A stretch of DNA of 64,000 nt. It comes from Polynucleobacter sp. AP-Capit-er-40B-B4. GTDB taxonomy: Bacteria; Pseudomonadota; Gammaproteobacteria; Burkholderiales; Burkholderiaceae. Of the stretch, positions 19,328 through 28,440 are shown piece after piece. How positions within the stretch are numbered: position 1 is the first letter of the stretch; each line of letters begins with the position of its first letter. Position numbers and translations under genes: made by a program. The notes beneath the pieces were generated by a model. The model saw nothing but the letters and a program-made list of their open reading frames with translations. It did no database searches and was not told the origin of the DNA. The stretch lies in the NCBI RefSeq assembly GCF_018882245.1, contig NZ_JACVOV010000004.1, positions 107,028-171,027 on the forward strand, written 5' to 3'.

Positions 19328-19948
19328 TTAACCCGGTCTAAATAAATATCCAGAGCGAGCTTTATCGCGGCGCCTTCTATAAAGCTTTCCAACAAAAGCA
19401 ATCAAAGCCCAAATCGCCAAGAAAGGATCGAGCAAGTAATCCCAAAGATTGCTCGACTCATGCCAATGGGCCGCCCAAGCAATGATGGCAATTGCAATAA
19501 TCCAAACACCCTTAGTCCAATTAGCTAATCCACAAACTAGCGCGCAGACTAGAACTGAGATGAAGAATGAAATAGATCCATATCCCCATGCGTAAGGATC
19601 AATCATCCCCAGGCCCAAAGCAAAGGGATAAAAGCAGAATGAAACAATAGCAATAGCGAATTTAAAAGCTAGAGGCGTTGGTTTACTGGATGGCAGCAAA
19701 GAACTCCATAAAAATAAGGTTAAGACAATGCTGAGATCGCCAGTAACGCCGCGAACATAAGCCGCTAAGGGCAATTCCATGCCCAAGCCAAGCGGCCAGA
19801 AAAATACATTGCCGATCAACAGCACTAAAAAAATCTTTGCGGCAAATGGCAAAGGATTTGGGGAGAATTTTTGCAATGCCCAAACACCAATGACCGAGCA
19901 TGAGATAGACAGCTCAATTAAAGCTAAGGTTTGCATGAATGAATTCAT
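19328..19948 (-). CDS. Multipass membrane protein of unknown function
   Basis: A 206-residue protein with six or seven hydrophobic segments (about 10-24, 35-58, 70-85, 95-116, 125-142, 147-160, 171-189) and a basic C-terminus (KLYRRRRDKARSGYLFRPG). I do not recognise the family. It overlaps the stop of the sialidase-like gene by one base, and that gene overlaps a GT39 gene, so all three form one translation-coupled unit. A role linked to the lipid-linked sugar transferase is plausible but unproven. Confidence 0.7.
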   Translation of the reverse strand: MNSFMQTLALIELSISCSVIGVWALQKFSPNPLPFAAKIFLVLLIGNVFFWPLGLGMELPLAAYVRGVTGDLSIVLTLFLWSSLLPSSKPTPLAFKFAIAIVSFCFYPFALGLGMIDPYAWGYGSISFFISVLVCALVCGLANWTKGVWIIAIAIIAWAAHWHESSNLWDYLLDPFLAIWALIAFVGKLYRRRRDKARSGYLFRPG

Positions 19949-21192
19949 TATTGAACCTCCTGACGCTGCACTTCTACTTCTTGTGTTTGCAACTTACTAA
20001 AAGCATGTTTTAGCCAAGCACCAGAGAAATAACGATGGCGAATTCTTTTACGGTCCCAGGTATATACCAAATGGGCATCATCACCATCTACAGTAATCAT
20101 GTATGGATAGGAAAACTCTTTACGCTGAGTATCTGGCAATGCCCCATCATCTTCCAACACTTCGATGGGTTGCCATTGGTCTGACTTAGGGCCGTTCATC
20201 ATTAAGACCAATCGATAGCGACCGTGTTCAATATTATTTAAAGCCAATATACGGGTACCGTTCTTAAGGGTGATGCCTGCTACTGCAGAATTAGGATTGG
20301 CAATTTCCAAATCTTCCGACTGCTGCCAGCTTTGGCCTGCGTTCTGAGTGCTACTAACCGGTATTTGCTTTGGCAATCCAGAACTACGCGTTTGTCGAAA
20401 ATAAGCATTAGCATCCTGAGCATCGCTCACAAATACCAATGGCTGAATTGCACTGCGACCAGAGCTCATGCGACGTTTATCGATGACGCGTCCTGCATCC
20501 ACCCTCAAAAACTCGCCAAAGCGCCCTATCCACTCGTGATAGGCAGGTAAACCCAATAAGCCATCGGTGTACATGACGCCTGGGGATTTAACAAGGGTAC
20601 TTAAATTCAATAATGGTGAGCTGATGAGGCGCTGCGGATTACTCCATGTCAACCCTTCATCATCCGATGTAATTGCAGAGATTGAGCTGCCTGCCCAACC
20701 GCCAATAGAAACGGTCACGAAAAATAGTTGCAACCCTCCATCGGGCAACCTACTTGGTACGGGGTTGCCTAATTTAGCAATATAGCGCGATAAACCCTTT
20801 TCGGCGCTAATACGATCCATAACAACAGTAGGGGCACTCCAGTTAGCGGAATGCGAATCAAATACCGAGCTATAAATCGAGACATCGGCAGCACCCTCGC
20901 GACTGCCTGCAAACCAGAATGCCCTCACTGCACCATCTTTTAAGGCAATGAGCGAGGCTGCATGAACCGAGGGAGATCCGGCATCAGGCAACCAATTCGC
21001 TTGTGATGCTGGCGCAGCAACCTTAGACGGGGTCTTAGTCTTAGCCGTTGCAGTCACTGTCTCATCCACCGCTTCCTCTGCTTGAAGAAAGGCGGACACT
21101 ACAAATGGCGCCCAAACAGGACGACTATCAATATGTAGAAAGCCCAATACAGCAGCAAGCAATAAAAAACAGAGTGCAACAATACGACTCAT
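19948..21192 (-). CDS. Sialidase-like (BNR repeat) exported protein
   Basis: A 414-residue protein with an N-terminal signal or anchor helix (residues 4-19) and a six-bladed propeller typical of the sialidase superfamily: Asp-box-like motifs such as TSDDEGLTWSNPQ and STQNAGQSWQQS, the early HAASLIALKDG and FWFAGSREG stretches, and LDNxEHGRYRL-like NNIEHGRYRLVLM. It resembles the BNR_2 family seen in glycosidases and sulfoquinovose or sugar-acid enzymes; sialic acid itself is not implied. ATGA overlap with the GT39 gene upstream, one-base overlap with the membrane gene downstream. Confidence 0.8.
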   Translation of the reverse strand: MSRIVALCFLLLAAVLGFLHIDSRPVWAPFVVSAFLQAEEAVDETVTATAKTKTPSKVAAPASQANWLPDAGSPSVHAASLIALKDGAVRAFWFAGSREGAADVSIYSSVFDSHSANWSAPTVVMDRISAEKGLSRYIAKLGNPVPSRLPDGGLQLFFVTVSIGGWAGSSISAITSDDEGLTWSNPQRLISSPLLNLSTLVKSPGVMYTDGLLGLPAYHEWIGRFGEFLRVDAGRVIDKRRMSSGRSAIQPLVFVSDAQDANAYFRQTRSSGLPKQIPVSSTQNAGQSWQQSEDLEIANPNSAVAGITLKNGTRILALNNIEHGRYRLVLMMNGPKSDQWQPIEVLEDDGALPDTQRKEFSYPYMITVDGDDAHLVYTWDRKRIRHRYFSGAWLKHAFSKLQTQEVEVQRQEVQ

Positions 21193-22910
21193 CTACAAAC
21201 ATCCTTCAGGTTTGATAAATCTGGCATAGCAGCTGGAGTAGCAATTAAATACTCATTTACAAATAAGTGTTTGCCAATTTGTCCTGCCAACATCTCCGCA
21301 ATTTCTTCATTAGAGTGGCGTGCACGCATCTCCATTCTTTGCCCCACAATCCGACAAGATTCACATAAGGTAGGCGCAACACCAAGAGGTGAATGTATTG
21401 CCACTAGAGGATAGTTAGCAGTCAAGCCATTGATATCGGCAGCGTCTTTGGATAAATAGCCATGCAACTTTGCCCCCGGCAGCAGTAGACGATACTCCTC
21501 ATCTTTAGCACGGTAGTCACAAGGAATCCAAATGTCTTTACCTTGCATCCGGGCAATTGTCTCAGTGGAGTAGCGCCCCAAACGTCCCTCCAAGGGCGCT
21601 AGACTGCTCGTTAAGGCGCAATAGACCATAAAGCAAGCAGTCAATGCCAGTACTTTGGTTTGGTTAGACCTGAATAAACCGACCAACACTACCAGCAAGC
21701 TTGCTGCCATCAATATCCAGTGGTGATAGGAATAAGCCCACTGACCCGCATCGCCCATGAACTGGGAAAACTGCAGATTGCTACCAATCCATGTTAATAG
21801 CGATATCACCAGCAGCTGCAGGAGTAGAGCAATTCGGAATCCCCACAAAGGTAGCCTATCCCAATAAAAAGCAATCAATGCGGCAAACGCAGGCATGGCT
21901 GGGAGCAAGTAGCGCCCTGATCGCTGACTAGGAAAACTGAAGACAATCAAGAATGCTGCGATCAAAAGCAATAACAACACTTCTTCTAGAGTCAGAAAAC
22001 GACGTGCACGCCAACATTGCATCAAAGTAGATATCAGTACGAAACTAAATAAACCAGCATTTGTAATCGTGGTTATCAATAACAACCAAATGCTATCGCC
22101 ACCGCGCAGTAAGTCCATGATGTAACTAGATTGGCGTGCAGCGAATTTGCCGGCATTCTCGCCGAGAACAAACTCCTTCCAAACCGCCTCAGGATAGGGA
22201 TCCAAGGCAAACCATAAAGCAAATACGCCCAAGGCAAGCACGGCAATGAGGATTAACTTATAGAGATCTTTTATCAATACCTGCGGAATACTCCACTGCC
22301 GCCAACGCCAATAAAAAAGACCCAAGGCAAAGGAAGCGGGCACGATATATGCAAAGGATTTTGCAAATAGCGCAAAGCCAAAACAGACTCCGGCAACGAG
22401 CGGAAAGAAGAATTTGGATTCAAATGCACTCTTCCCCCAATACAAGATTGCAAAAAAAGGCAGCGATATGCAGAAGACCTCAGGAGGGTCAGCCAAGAAT
22501 GGACGACCATAGCGATACGTCGCAAAAAAAGATAGCCAGACTAACGCAGCTAATAATCCCGTTTGCGTTTTGCCACTAAACCGACGTACCGCTAAAAATA
22601 AGAAGAAAGCAGTTAAAGCGGTATATAAAACACTGGGCCAGCGCAAATTCGCTAAAGTCCAATCAGATGCCCAATAAGTACTGGCAATACCCTGCCAAAA
22701 AATAAGCGGGGGCTTGGTGTTTTTGATGCCATCCATCTCAGACTGCAAAGGCAGCCACTGCCCTGAATCTGCCGTCATGCGCACGATATGCATGTAGGGA
22801 TACTCGTCACCGTTTTTAGGGGCAAAACGACTATCCAGACCGTAAAGATAGGTAAATACACCTAAAAGGAGGATTAATACGGCAGAACGGTAAGAAAATG
22901 AGCCACGCAT
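21189..22910 (-). CDS. Glycosyltransferase family 39 / ArnT-like membrane transferase
   Basis: A 573-residue integral membrane protein of the GT-C fold, which transfers a sugar from a polyprenyl-phosphate donor on the periplasmic side. The first periplasmic loop has the acidic pair Asp35-Glu36 (PKNGDEYPYM), the catalytic region in ArnT/PMT enzymes, and IKNTKPPLIFWQG, a lysine-rich loop also seen in ArnT. About eleven membrane helices follow, then a soluble C-terminal domain. Acceptor unknown: lipid A or another envelope glycan are candidates. It leads the three-gene unit with the sialidase-like and membrane genes. Confidence 0.83.
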   Translation of the reverse strand: MRGSFSYRSAVLILLLGVFTYLYGLDSRFAPKNGDEYPYMHIVRMTADSGQWLPLQSEMDGIKNTKPPLIFWQGIASTYWASDWTLANLRWPSVLYTALTAFFLFLAVRRFSGKTQTGLLAALVWLSFFATYRYGRPFLADPPEVFCISLPFFAILYWGKSAFESKFFFPLVAGVCFGFALFAKSFAYIVPASFALGLFYWRWRQWSIPQVLIKDLYKLILIAVLALGVFALWFALDPYPEAVWKEFVLGENAGKFAARQSSYIMDLLRGGDSIWLLLITTITNAGLFSFVLISTLMQCWRARRFLTLEEVLLLLLIAAFLIVFSFPSQRSGRYLLPAMPAFAALIAFYWDRLPLWGFRIALLLQLLVISLLTWIGSNLQFSQFMGDAGQWAYSYHHWILMAASLLVVLVGLFRSNQTKVLALTACFMVYCALTSSLAPLEGRLGRYSTETIARMQGKDIWIPCDYRAKDEEYRLLLPGAKLHGYLSKDAADINGLTANYPLVAIHSPLGVAPTLCESCRIVGQRMEMRARHSNEEIAEMLAGQIGKHLFVNEYLIATPAAMPDLSNLKDVCR

Positions 22911-23091
22911 AGCTATAGTTTATAGGGCTTATAAGAATTCCCTGGAAAACGGCTGATGGCTATATTTTTGAATGAGCTTATGAAAAATGAGTCTAATGTG
23001 AATATCCATTTTCTAGATTTTCTTGATTAAGATATCAATGAACTAATTTTCAATTTATTACCAAGAAGTAATCCGAACGGAGACCCAACAT

Positions 23092-23424
23092 ATGCGAGCA
23101 AGGTATTTAAAACCCGCAATCCTAGCAACTATTTATATTGGTATTAGCTACTGGAGTGGCACTGCCCTTGCCCAAAATGCAGACGCTAGCAATCTATACA
23201 AACGTGGCTTAGCAGCCACTTGCGCAAATTGTCACGGAACCGATGGCAAGGGTGTAGTTGATGGCGGGATGCCCCTTATTAACACCCTCACTAGCGAACA
23301 AATTCTGACCCAAATGAAAGCATTTAAGTCAGGCGCACGTGAAGGCACCATCATGCCGCAGCTAGCCAAAGGCTACTCTGACGAGCAACTCGAAACCATC
23401 GCCAATCAACTTGGCAAGAAATAA
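23092..23424 (+). CDS. fccA: Cytochrome c subunit of sulfide dehydrogenase
   Basis: A 110-residue exported c-type cytochrome: signal peptide 1-27 (cleavage ALA-Q), one haem site CANCH (44-48) in ATCANCHGTDG, and a distal Met candidate in GTIMPQL. It lies 14 bases before the FccB-like flavoprotein, so it should be the electron acceptor of flavocytochrome c sulfide dehydrogenase. Chromatium FccA is a dihaem protein; single-haem partners like this are common in proteobacteria. A GGAG ribosome-binding site precedes the ATG. Confidence 0.85.
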   Translation: MRARYLKPAILATIYIGISYWSGTALAQNADASNLYKRGLAATCANCHGTDGKGVVDGGMPLINTLTSEQILTQMKAFKSGAREGTIMPQLAKGYSDEQLETIANQLGKK

Positions 23425-23438
23425 TAAGGAAGCCCATC

Positions 23439-24713
23439 ATGGATCGTCGACACTTTATTGGCCAAGGCGCAGCAGCAATTGGCTTACTGGCTGGCTTCTC
23501 TGGACAAGCTAACGCTAATTTACAAAAAGCAGAAATTTTGGTGATTGGTGGCGGATATGGCGGCGCTACTGCCGCTAAATATTTACGCTTGTTTTCCAAT
23601 AACACGGCCAAGGTCACTTTGATCGAGCCTAATACCTCTTTCATTTCTTGCCCAATGTCTAACCTAGTGATTGGTGGTTCTCGCACTCTGGCTGAAATCA
23701 CCTCACCTTATGACACGCTCAGCAAACGTCATGGCATCAAGATTATTCAAGATAGCGTGAGCAGTATTGATCCAGACAAGAAAATCGTAAAACTAGCCTC
23801 AGGCAAAACTTTGCGCTACGACAAAGCCGTTGTATCTCCAGGCGTATCACTCAACTTCAAGAGCATTGAAGGTCTTGCACAGGCCAATAAAGATGGTGTG
23901 ACTCTGCAAGCTTGGAAGGCTGGACCAGAAACTGTTGCACTCCATAAGCAAATTGCTGCAATGCGTGAAGGTGGTACTTTTGCGATCAGTATTCCAGAAG
24001 CTCCTTATCGCTGCCCTCCTGGACCTTACGAACGCGCCTGCCAGGTAGCCAACTACTTAAAACAAAACAATCCTCGAGGTAAGGTGCTGATCTTGGATGC
24101 GAACCAAGACGTTACTTCTAAGGGCGCTTTGTTCAAGAAAGTTTGGGCTGAGCAGTACGCCGGAATTATCGAATACCGACCAAAGAGCAATGTGATTGGA
24201 GTAGATGCCAAAACTAAAACGCTCAAACTCGAAGTTGAAGATGATGTGAAGGCAGATGTGCTCAACGTGTTGCCACAAATGGCCGCAGGTGAAATTGCCA
24301 TCAAGACTGGTTTAGCAAATTCTAATGGTCGCTGGGCGAATGTGAACTTCCTCAATTTTGAATCTACTGCACGCAAAGATATTCACGTCTTAGGCGATGC
24401 GATTCAAATTGCGCCAGCAATGCCTAAGTCTGGACATATGGCCAACCAACATGCCAAAGTAGCTGCTGCAGCGATCGTCGCGGAACTCAGCGGCTGGGAA
24501 GTGAACCCAGCACCGGTATTAACAAATACTTGCTATAGCTTTGTTAATTCCAAGGAAGTTGTTCACGTCGCTAGCGTCCACCAATACAACGCAGCAGAAA
24601 AGACTTTTAAAACGGTTCCTGGATCTGGCGGTCTATCCCCTGCTCCATCTACCCTTGAAGGGGTCTATGCTTGGGGCTGGGCTCATAATATCTGGGCTGA
24701 TAGCCTGGGTTAA
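23439..24713 (+). CDS. fccB: Flavocytochrome c sulfide dehydrogenase, FAD subunit
   Basis: A 424-residue periplasmic flavoprotein that oxidises sulfide to sulfur or polysulfide. It has a twin-arginine signal (DRRHFIGQGAAAIGL, residues 2-16), the FAD motif VIGGGYGGATAAKYL, the active-site cysteine in SFISCPMSNLVIGG, and the CPPGPYERACQ stretch. The C-terminal sulfide-dehydrogenase domain is present (CYSFVNSKEVVHVASVHQY). It follows fccA by 14 bases and ends at a strong terminator. No sox genes are in the window. Confidence 0.9.
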   Translation: MDRRHFIGQGAAAIGLLAGFSGQANANLQKAEILVIGGGYGGATAAKYLRLFSNNTAKVTLIEPNTSFISCPMSNLVIGGSRTLAEITSPYDTLSKRHGIKIIQDSVSSIDPDKKIVKLASGKTLRYDKAVVSPGVSLNFKSIEGLAQANKDGVTLQAWKAGPETVALHKQIAAMREGGTFAISIPEAPYRCPPGPYERACQVANYLKQNNPRGKVLILDANQDVTSKGALFKKVWAEQYAGIIEYRPKSNVIGVDAKTKTLKLEVEDDVKADVLNVLPQMAAGEIAIKTGLANSNGRWANVNFLNFESTARKDIHVLGDAIQIAPAMPKSGHMANQHAKVAAAAIVAELSGWEVNPAPVLTNTCYSFVNSKEVVHVASVHQYNAAEKTFKTVPGSGGLSPAPSTLEGVYAWGWAHNIWADSLG

Positions 24714-24738
24714 TACCTTTAATACCTTCGCTGTTAAT

Positions 24739-24766
24739 AAAAAAGAGACCTTTGGGTCTCTTTTTT
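24739..24766. terminator. Bidirectional intrinsic terminator
   Basis: AAAGAGACC-TTTG-GGTCTCTTT followed by a T-run on the plus strand and by a T-run on the minus strand; it separates fccB from the convergent DUF3422 gene. Confidence 0.85.
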
Positions 24767-24783
24767 ATTTCATTGGCCCGCTA

Positions 24784-26118
24784 TTACTGCTGCCTGCGCC
24801 GCCTACGCCTACTGATGACCAAGAAGGTAATAGCAATGATTGGGGCGGCAATTGCAGCAATGATCTCGGGATGTATGGCAAGTCCAGCTTCTTTGCCGCC
24901 CTTAACGATATAAGCCAATAAACCAACTGCGTAATACGTCAGCACCAACACTGACAAACTTTCCACCGTTTCTTGAAGTCTGAGTTGCAGTCTTGCGCGC
25001 TGATCCATACTAGCCAATAATTTTTGCGTTTGCTGCTCATTTACAAACTCAATACGAGTTCTCAGGGTTTGCGTTGTCCTAGCAATACGGTCAGATAATT
25101 CGCGCAAGCGACGTTGAGTCCAGATACAAGTGCCCATGGCCGGCTGAAAACGTCGATCCATAAACTCTGACAACGTTTGCACTCCTGGAAGAGATGTTTC
25201 GTTTAATTCCAGTAAATTTTTTGATAGCAGCTGGCTATAGGCTTCGGCTGCAGTAAAGCGAAGTCCATACCCGGAGATCCATTGCTCAATACGAGAGGCT
25301 AAACGAGAAAGTTCCTCCAGAAAAATTCCATCGTTTTCGGTATTTACACCCGACTCTGCTTGCAGTTTGGAGATTTTTTCAGATATCGCAGCAAGCTCCG
25401 ACTCCGCCTCTCTTAAAGGGAGTGACAGGCTTTTGGCCACTGGAAAAGAGACCATAGCAACCATACGGTAAGTTTCAGCTTCTGCTAAACCCCTTGCTAT
25501 GCGACCTAGCTGTCTAGAGCCCAATACATCATGTGGAATAAAGAAAGAAATAAATCCATCTTGATCAAGCTGTAAGTCGGTCCACAGCTGCGCTTTTTTA
25601 CTTGAGAGAATAAAACTGCCCAGCACAGTATTGCCACTAAAGATTTCGGATACTTCTAGCGCCTCAGCAAACAAAGGGCGATGTTCGAATACTAAATCTA
25701 AGGCGGAAATTCTTTGTCCGCCAGACTCAGAAATAGTTGGGCAACCCAACCCCTTAAAAAGCAAATCTAGATCGCGCTCAATTTCCAGTCTTGACTTGAG
25801 TAAAGGCTCTTTCACCTTAGTCTTATTGTGAACAATGACCGCAATGGTCGCAAATTCACCATGCAACTCCCACTTCACTAAAACTCTTTCAGGCTCTGGC
25901 GCCAAATGCAGCGTCATAAACGAGTGATCATCCCTACTGGGGGCGCACCCTAAAGCATGGCTTAGCTTTTGTACCCAAGCTATCTGTTGTTGGCGAGAGG
26001 CTGCATCCAGCAAGAAGGATTGTGAAATCACTCTCTCGTTTGGCCACAATGGAATAGGAGGTCGAGCATGTACCTCTTCATGCAACAGCGCTCTAGATGG
26101 GTGATCGTATGCTCTCAT
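24784..26118 (-). CDS. DUF3422 family membrane-anchored protein
   Basis: A 444-residue protein that begins with the DUF3422 signature (HPSRALLHEEVHARPPIPLW, residues 6-25). Later parts include YRMVAMVSFPVAKSLSLPLREAE and a long helical region (about 250-390), then two C-terminal membrane helices (SVLVLTYYAVGLLAYIV and PIIAITFLVIS) ended by a run of arginines, which suggests a soluble N-terminal part facing the cytoplasm. Widespread in Burkholderiales; function unknown. It is 64 bases downstream of the TAXI gene on the same strand. Confidence 0.88.
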   Translation of the reverse strand: MRAYDHPSRALLHEEVHARPPIPLWPNERVISQSFLLDAASRQQQIAWVQKLSHALGCAPSRDDHSFMTLHLAPEPERVLVKWELHGEFATIAVIVHNKTKVKEPLLKSRLEIERDLDLLFKGLGCPTISESGGQRISALDLVFEHRPLFAEALEVSEIFSGNTVLGSFILSSKKAQLWTDLQLDQDGFISFFIPHDVLGSRQLGRIARGLAEAETYRMVAMVSFPVAKSLSLPLREAESELAAISEKISKLQAESGVNTENDGIFLEELSRLASRIEQWISGYGLRFTAAEAYSQLLSKNLLELNETSLPGVQTLSEFMDRRFQPAMGTCIWTQRRLRELSDRIARTTQTLRTRIEFVNEQQTQKLLASMDQRARLQLRLQETVESLSVLVLTYYAVGLLAYIVKGGKEAGLAIHPEIIAAIAAPIIAITFLVISRRRRRRQQ

Positions 26119-26182
26119 AGCTTATGTAATTTTTTATTTCTTTAGATCATATACCCAAGCTATATCAAACATACCTTTGCAT

Positions 26183-27598
26183 CTATATGGGCTGACTATT
26201 GCTATCAAAATCCTCATACCCATAGGGATGCTCACCCCTATTTAAGCAATTGCGGACGTAATCGATGCTAGTTCGCAAGGTGTAGTAATCGCTCGACAGC
26301 CGCTTAGAGACTTTGATTCTGAGCGCTTGATACTCCAGTAAATTTAACCTCTTCAGATACTCGTCGCGCTGCTCATCATTAAAGCCATTCAGTAGCTCTT
26401 GCTCCAAGGCTTTCAATGAACCATACAAACGATTGATCTTATTTTGCATCCGCTTAGCGCGGTACCCAGGCAGGGCTTGTAAAAGTGGGTAACCTAAAAC
26501 GCAGAAAGGCAACAAAACAAAAATGAGACGGTTAATAAGCTCAGCAATCCAAAACGGAAAATAAGCCATCAATAAAGGGTAATTATTTTTCTCGTAATGA
26601 ACTGCAACGGGACTTTCGGGCAACATTGAGTCCTTGAACGATGGAAACTCTCCGCGTTCAGAGAAGAAAGATTCCTTTCCGTTAATCTCTCTAGCAGCCT
26701 CTAAAAATAAAAATTGAATTGCTGGATGCATGCGATCATCAATGAGAAGATTAGTTGTTGTAGCCAACAGCTTCATATCAGACGGTGGAAAGTTACGCGA
26801 TAAATCAAAGGATCCCTGGGGTACATTCAATATATGAAGGTGCGGAATAACTTTGACGTATGCCTCAGCACGCGTAAAGGTGACTAAATGCAAGCTAGGA
26901 TCATTTAGCAGCTCCTGAACATTCGGAGCCTCAAAGGAATCTACAATAAAAGCGCCATCAATTTTCCCTGCTTTTAAAGCCTTGACAGCATCTTCACCAG
27001 ATAAATAAACAAACTTTGGAAGGTGCTCGAACCCTGAAACCTGAAGAATCTTAGAGGCTTGTGCATAAGTCCCGCCACCTTTAACTCCAATAGAAATCGT
27101 TTTGGAGGAAAAATATTTGAAATGTCCGGTATGGGCCTCTAAGTCACCATTCTTAATTTCTGATCCACGATAAAAAAACCATATTGGATCGTAGGCAATT
27201 GCACCAAGTGATTCAATTCCTTTGACATCTTTTGCATGCGCTACACCTGCCTGAACAAAGCCAGCCTGTATGGGATCATCACGGTCAGCTAAGCGATCAA
27301 TATTTTCCTGTGCGCCTAAGGTGGGCACTAGCTCAAGAGTAATTCCCTTCTTGGCAAAAAAATCAGCATACTTTTTGCCAAGGTCTTCATATGACCCACC
27401 CGGAGATCCGGTAGCCATGAGGACGTGTCTTGGGGGTGGAGGATCTGCATACCACCAAACACCCATCAAGATGACGAGCAGCAGAATTAGCAAGGGCCAA
27501 GTCTCTTGCAGAAATTGGGTGAAGTCACCCCATTTCTCCTGAAGGCTCTCAGAAAGACCTAAGTAGGTATCTTTTATGTCTTGTTTAAAACTTCCCAT
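26183..27598 (-). CDS. TAXI-type TRAP transporter binding protein fused to membrane segments
   Basis: A 471-residue protein. Residues 34-50 form a membrane helix (LLILLLVILMGVWWYA). The TAXI solute-binding domain follows (VLMATGSPGGSYEDLGKKYADFF, FVQAGVAHAKD, TISIGVKGGGTYAQASKIL), then a second helix near residue 360 (LINRLIFVLLPFCVLGYPLL) and a cytoplasmic coiled-coil-like tail. TAXI proteins usually are free periplasmic proteins beside a fused TRAP permease; none is adjacent here. This anchored form could be a sensor or a scaffold rather than a transporter part. Confidence 0.85.
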   Translation of the reverse strand: MGSFKQDIKDTYLGLSESLQEKWGDFTQFLQETWPLLILLLVILMGVWWYADPPPPRHVLMATGSPGGSYEDLGKKYADFFAKKGITLELVPTLGAQENIDRLADRDDPIQAGFVQAGVAHAKDVKGIESLGAIAYDPIWFFYRGSEIKNGDLEAHTGHFKYFSSKTISIGVKGGGTYAQASKILQVSGFEHLPKFVYLSGEDAVKALKAGKIDGAFIVDSFEAPNVQELLNDPSLHLVTFTRAEAYVKVIPHLHILNVPQGSFDLSRNFPPSDMKLLATTTNLLIDDRMHPAIQFLFLEAAREINGKESFFSERGEFPSFKDSMLPESPVAVHYEKNNYPLLMAYFPFWIAELINRLIFVLLPFCVLGYPLLQALPGYRAKRMQNKINRLYGSLKALEQELLNGFNDEQRDEYLKRLNLLEYQALRIKVSKRLSSDYYTLRTSIDYVRNCLNRGEHPYGYEDFDSNSQPI

Positions 27599-27684
27599 GA
27601 GCTACCAATCTGCAAAATTCATTAAAGCTAATGATAATGTTCTTATACAGATTCTTTCAATTTGCTTTTGAATACCCTAAAACT

Positions 27685-28386
27685 ATGATAAAAATCAGAA
27701 AATCCCAAGATCGTGGCTACGCCGACCATGGCTGGCTAAAGAGCTTTCACTCCTTTTCATTTGCTGGCTACCATGACCCTCAATTTATGGGCTGGGGAAA
27801 CCTGCGTGTGATTAACGAAGATCGTGTTGCTGCCGGCATGGGCTTTGGCAAACATGGTCATCGCAATATGGAGATTATTAGCTACGTTCTCTCTGGCGAA
27901 TTAGCCCATCAAGACAGTATGGGAAACATCGAATCTATACCCCCAGGTGATGTGCAGCGCATGAGTGCCGGTAGCGGCGTGACCCATAGCGAGTTCAATC
28001 ATGCCAAAGATCAAACTACCCACTTTCTACAAATCTGGATAGAGCCCAATGTTTCAGAGATTGAGCCTAGTTATGAACAAAAAACCATTCCAGCAATTGA
28101 AAAAGATGGCAAGCTGCGCATCATCGCCTCCCCTACAGGAAATGATGGTGCCGTTAAAATTCATGCTGATGCCACGATATATGCTGGACTTTTCAACAGC
28201 CCTCAATCAGCAACCCTCAAGCTAGACCCTAAGAGAAAAGCTTATGTTCATCTCATCCGTGGAATGCTCACCATTAGCGGCCAAAAATTAGTCAGTGGCG
28301 ATGCCCTATTTATTGAGGATGAATCTTCCCTGGTAATCAGCGATGGTGTTGATGCAGAAGTGCTGATATTTGACTTGAGTCATTAA
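27685..28386 (+). CDS. Pirin family protein
   Basis: A 233-residue bicupin. The N-terminal cupin has the pirin metal-site motif GFGKHGHRNMEIISYVLSG and GSGVTHSEFNH, giving the usual three His and one Glu ligands; some pirins are quercetin dioxygenases, others regulators. I use ATG 27685 (MIKIRKSQDRG), which begins exactly at the conserved family start; an in-frame ATG 54 bases upstream adds an unrelated stretch. Neighbouring UxaA-type gene follows after 54 bases. Confidence 0.88.
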   Translation: MIKIRKSQDRGYADHGWLKSFHSFSFAGYHDPQFMGWGNLRVINEDRVAAGMGFGKHGHRNMEIISYVLSGELAHQDSMGNIESIPPGDVQRMSAGSGVTHSEFNHAKDQTTHFLQIWIEPNVSEIEPSYEQKTIPAIEKDGKLRIIASPTGNDGAVKIHADATIYAGLFNSPQSATLKLDPKRKAYVHLIRGMLTISGQKLVSGDALFIEDESSLVISDGVDAEVLIFDLSH

Positions 28387-28440
28387 ATATTTGGCTTGCT
28401 GGATATACGATCAGCTCAATACCTGGAAAACTAAAAGATC

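Noticed and set aside
23023..23038. TTGAT...ATCAA palindrome before the cytochrome c gene as an FNR site
   Set aside because: The gap between half sites is six bases, not four, so it does not match FNR/Anr spacing.
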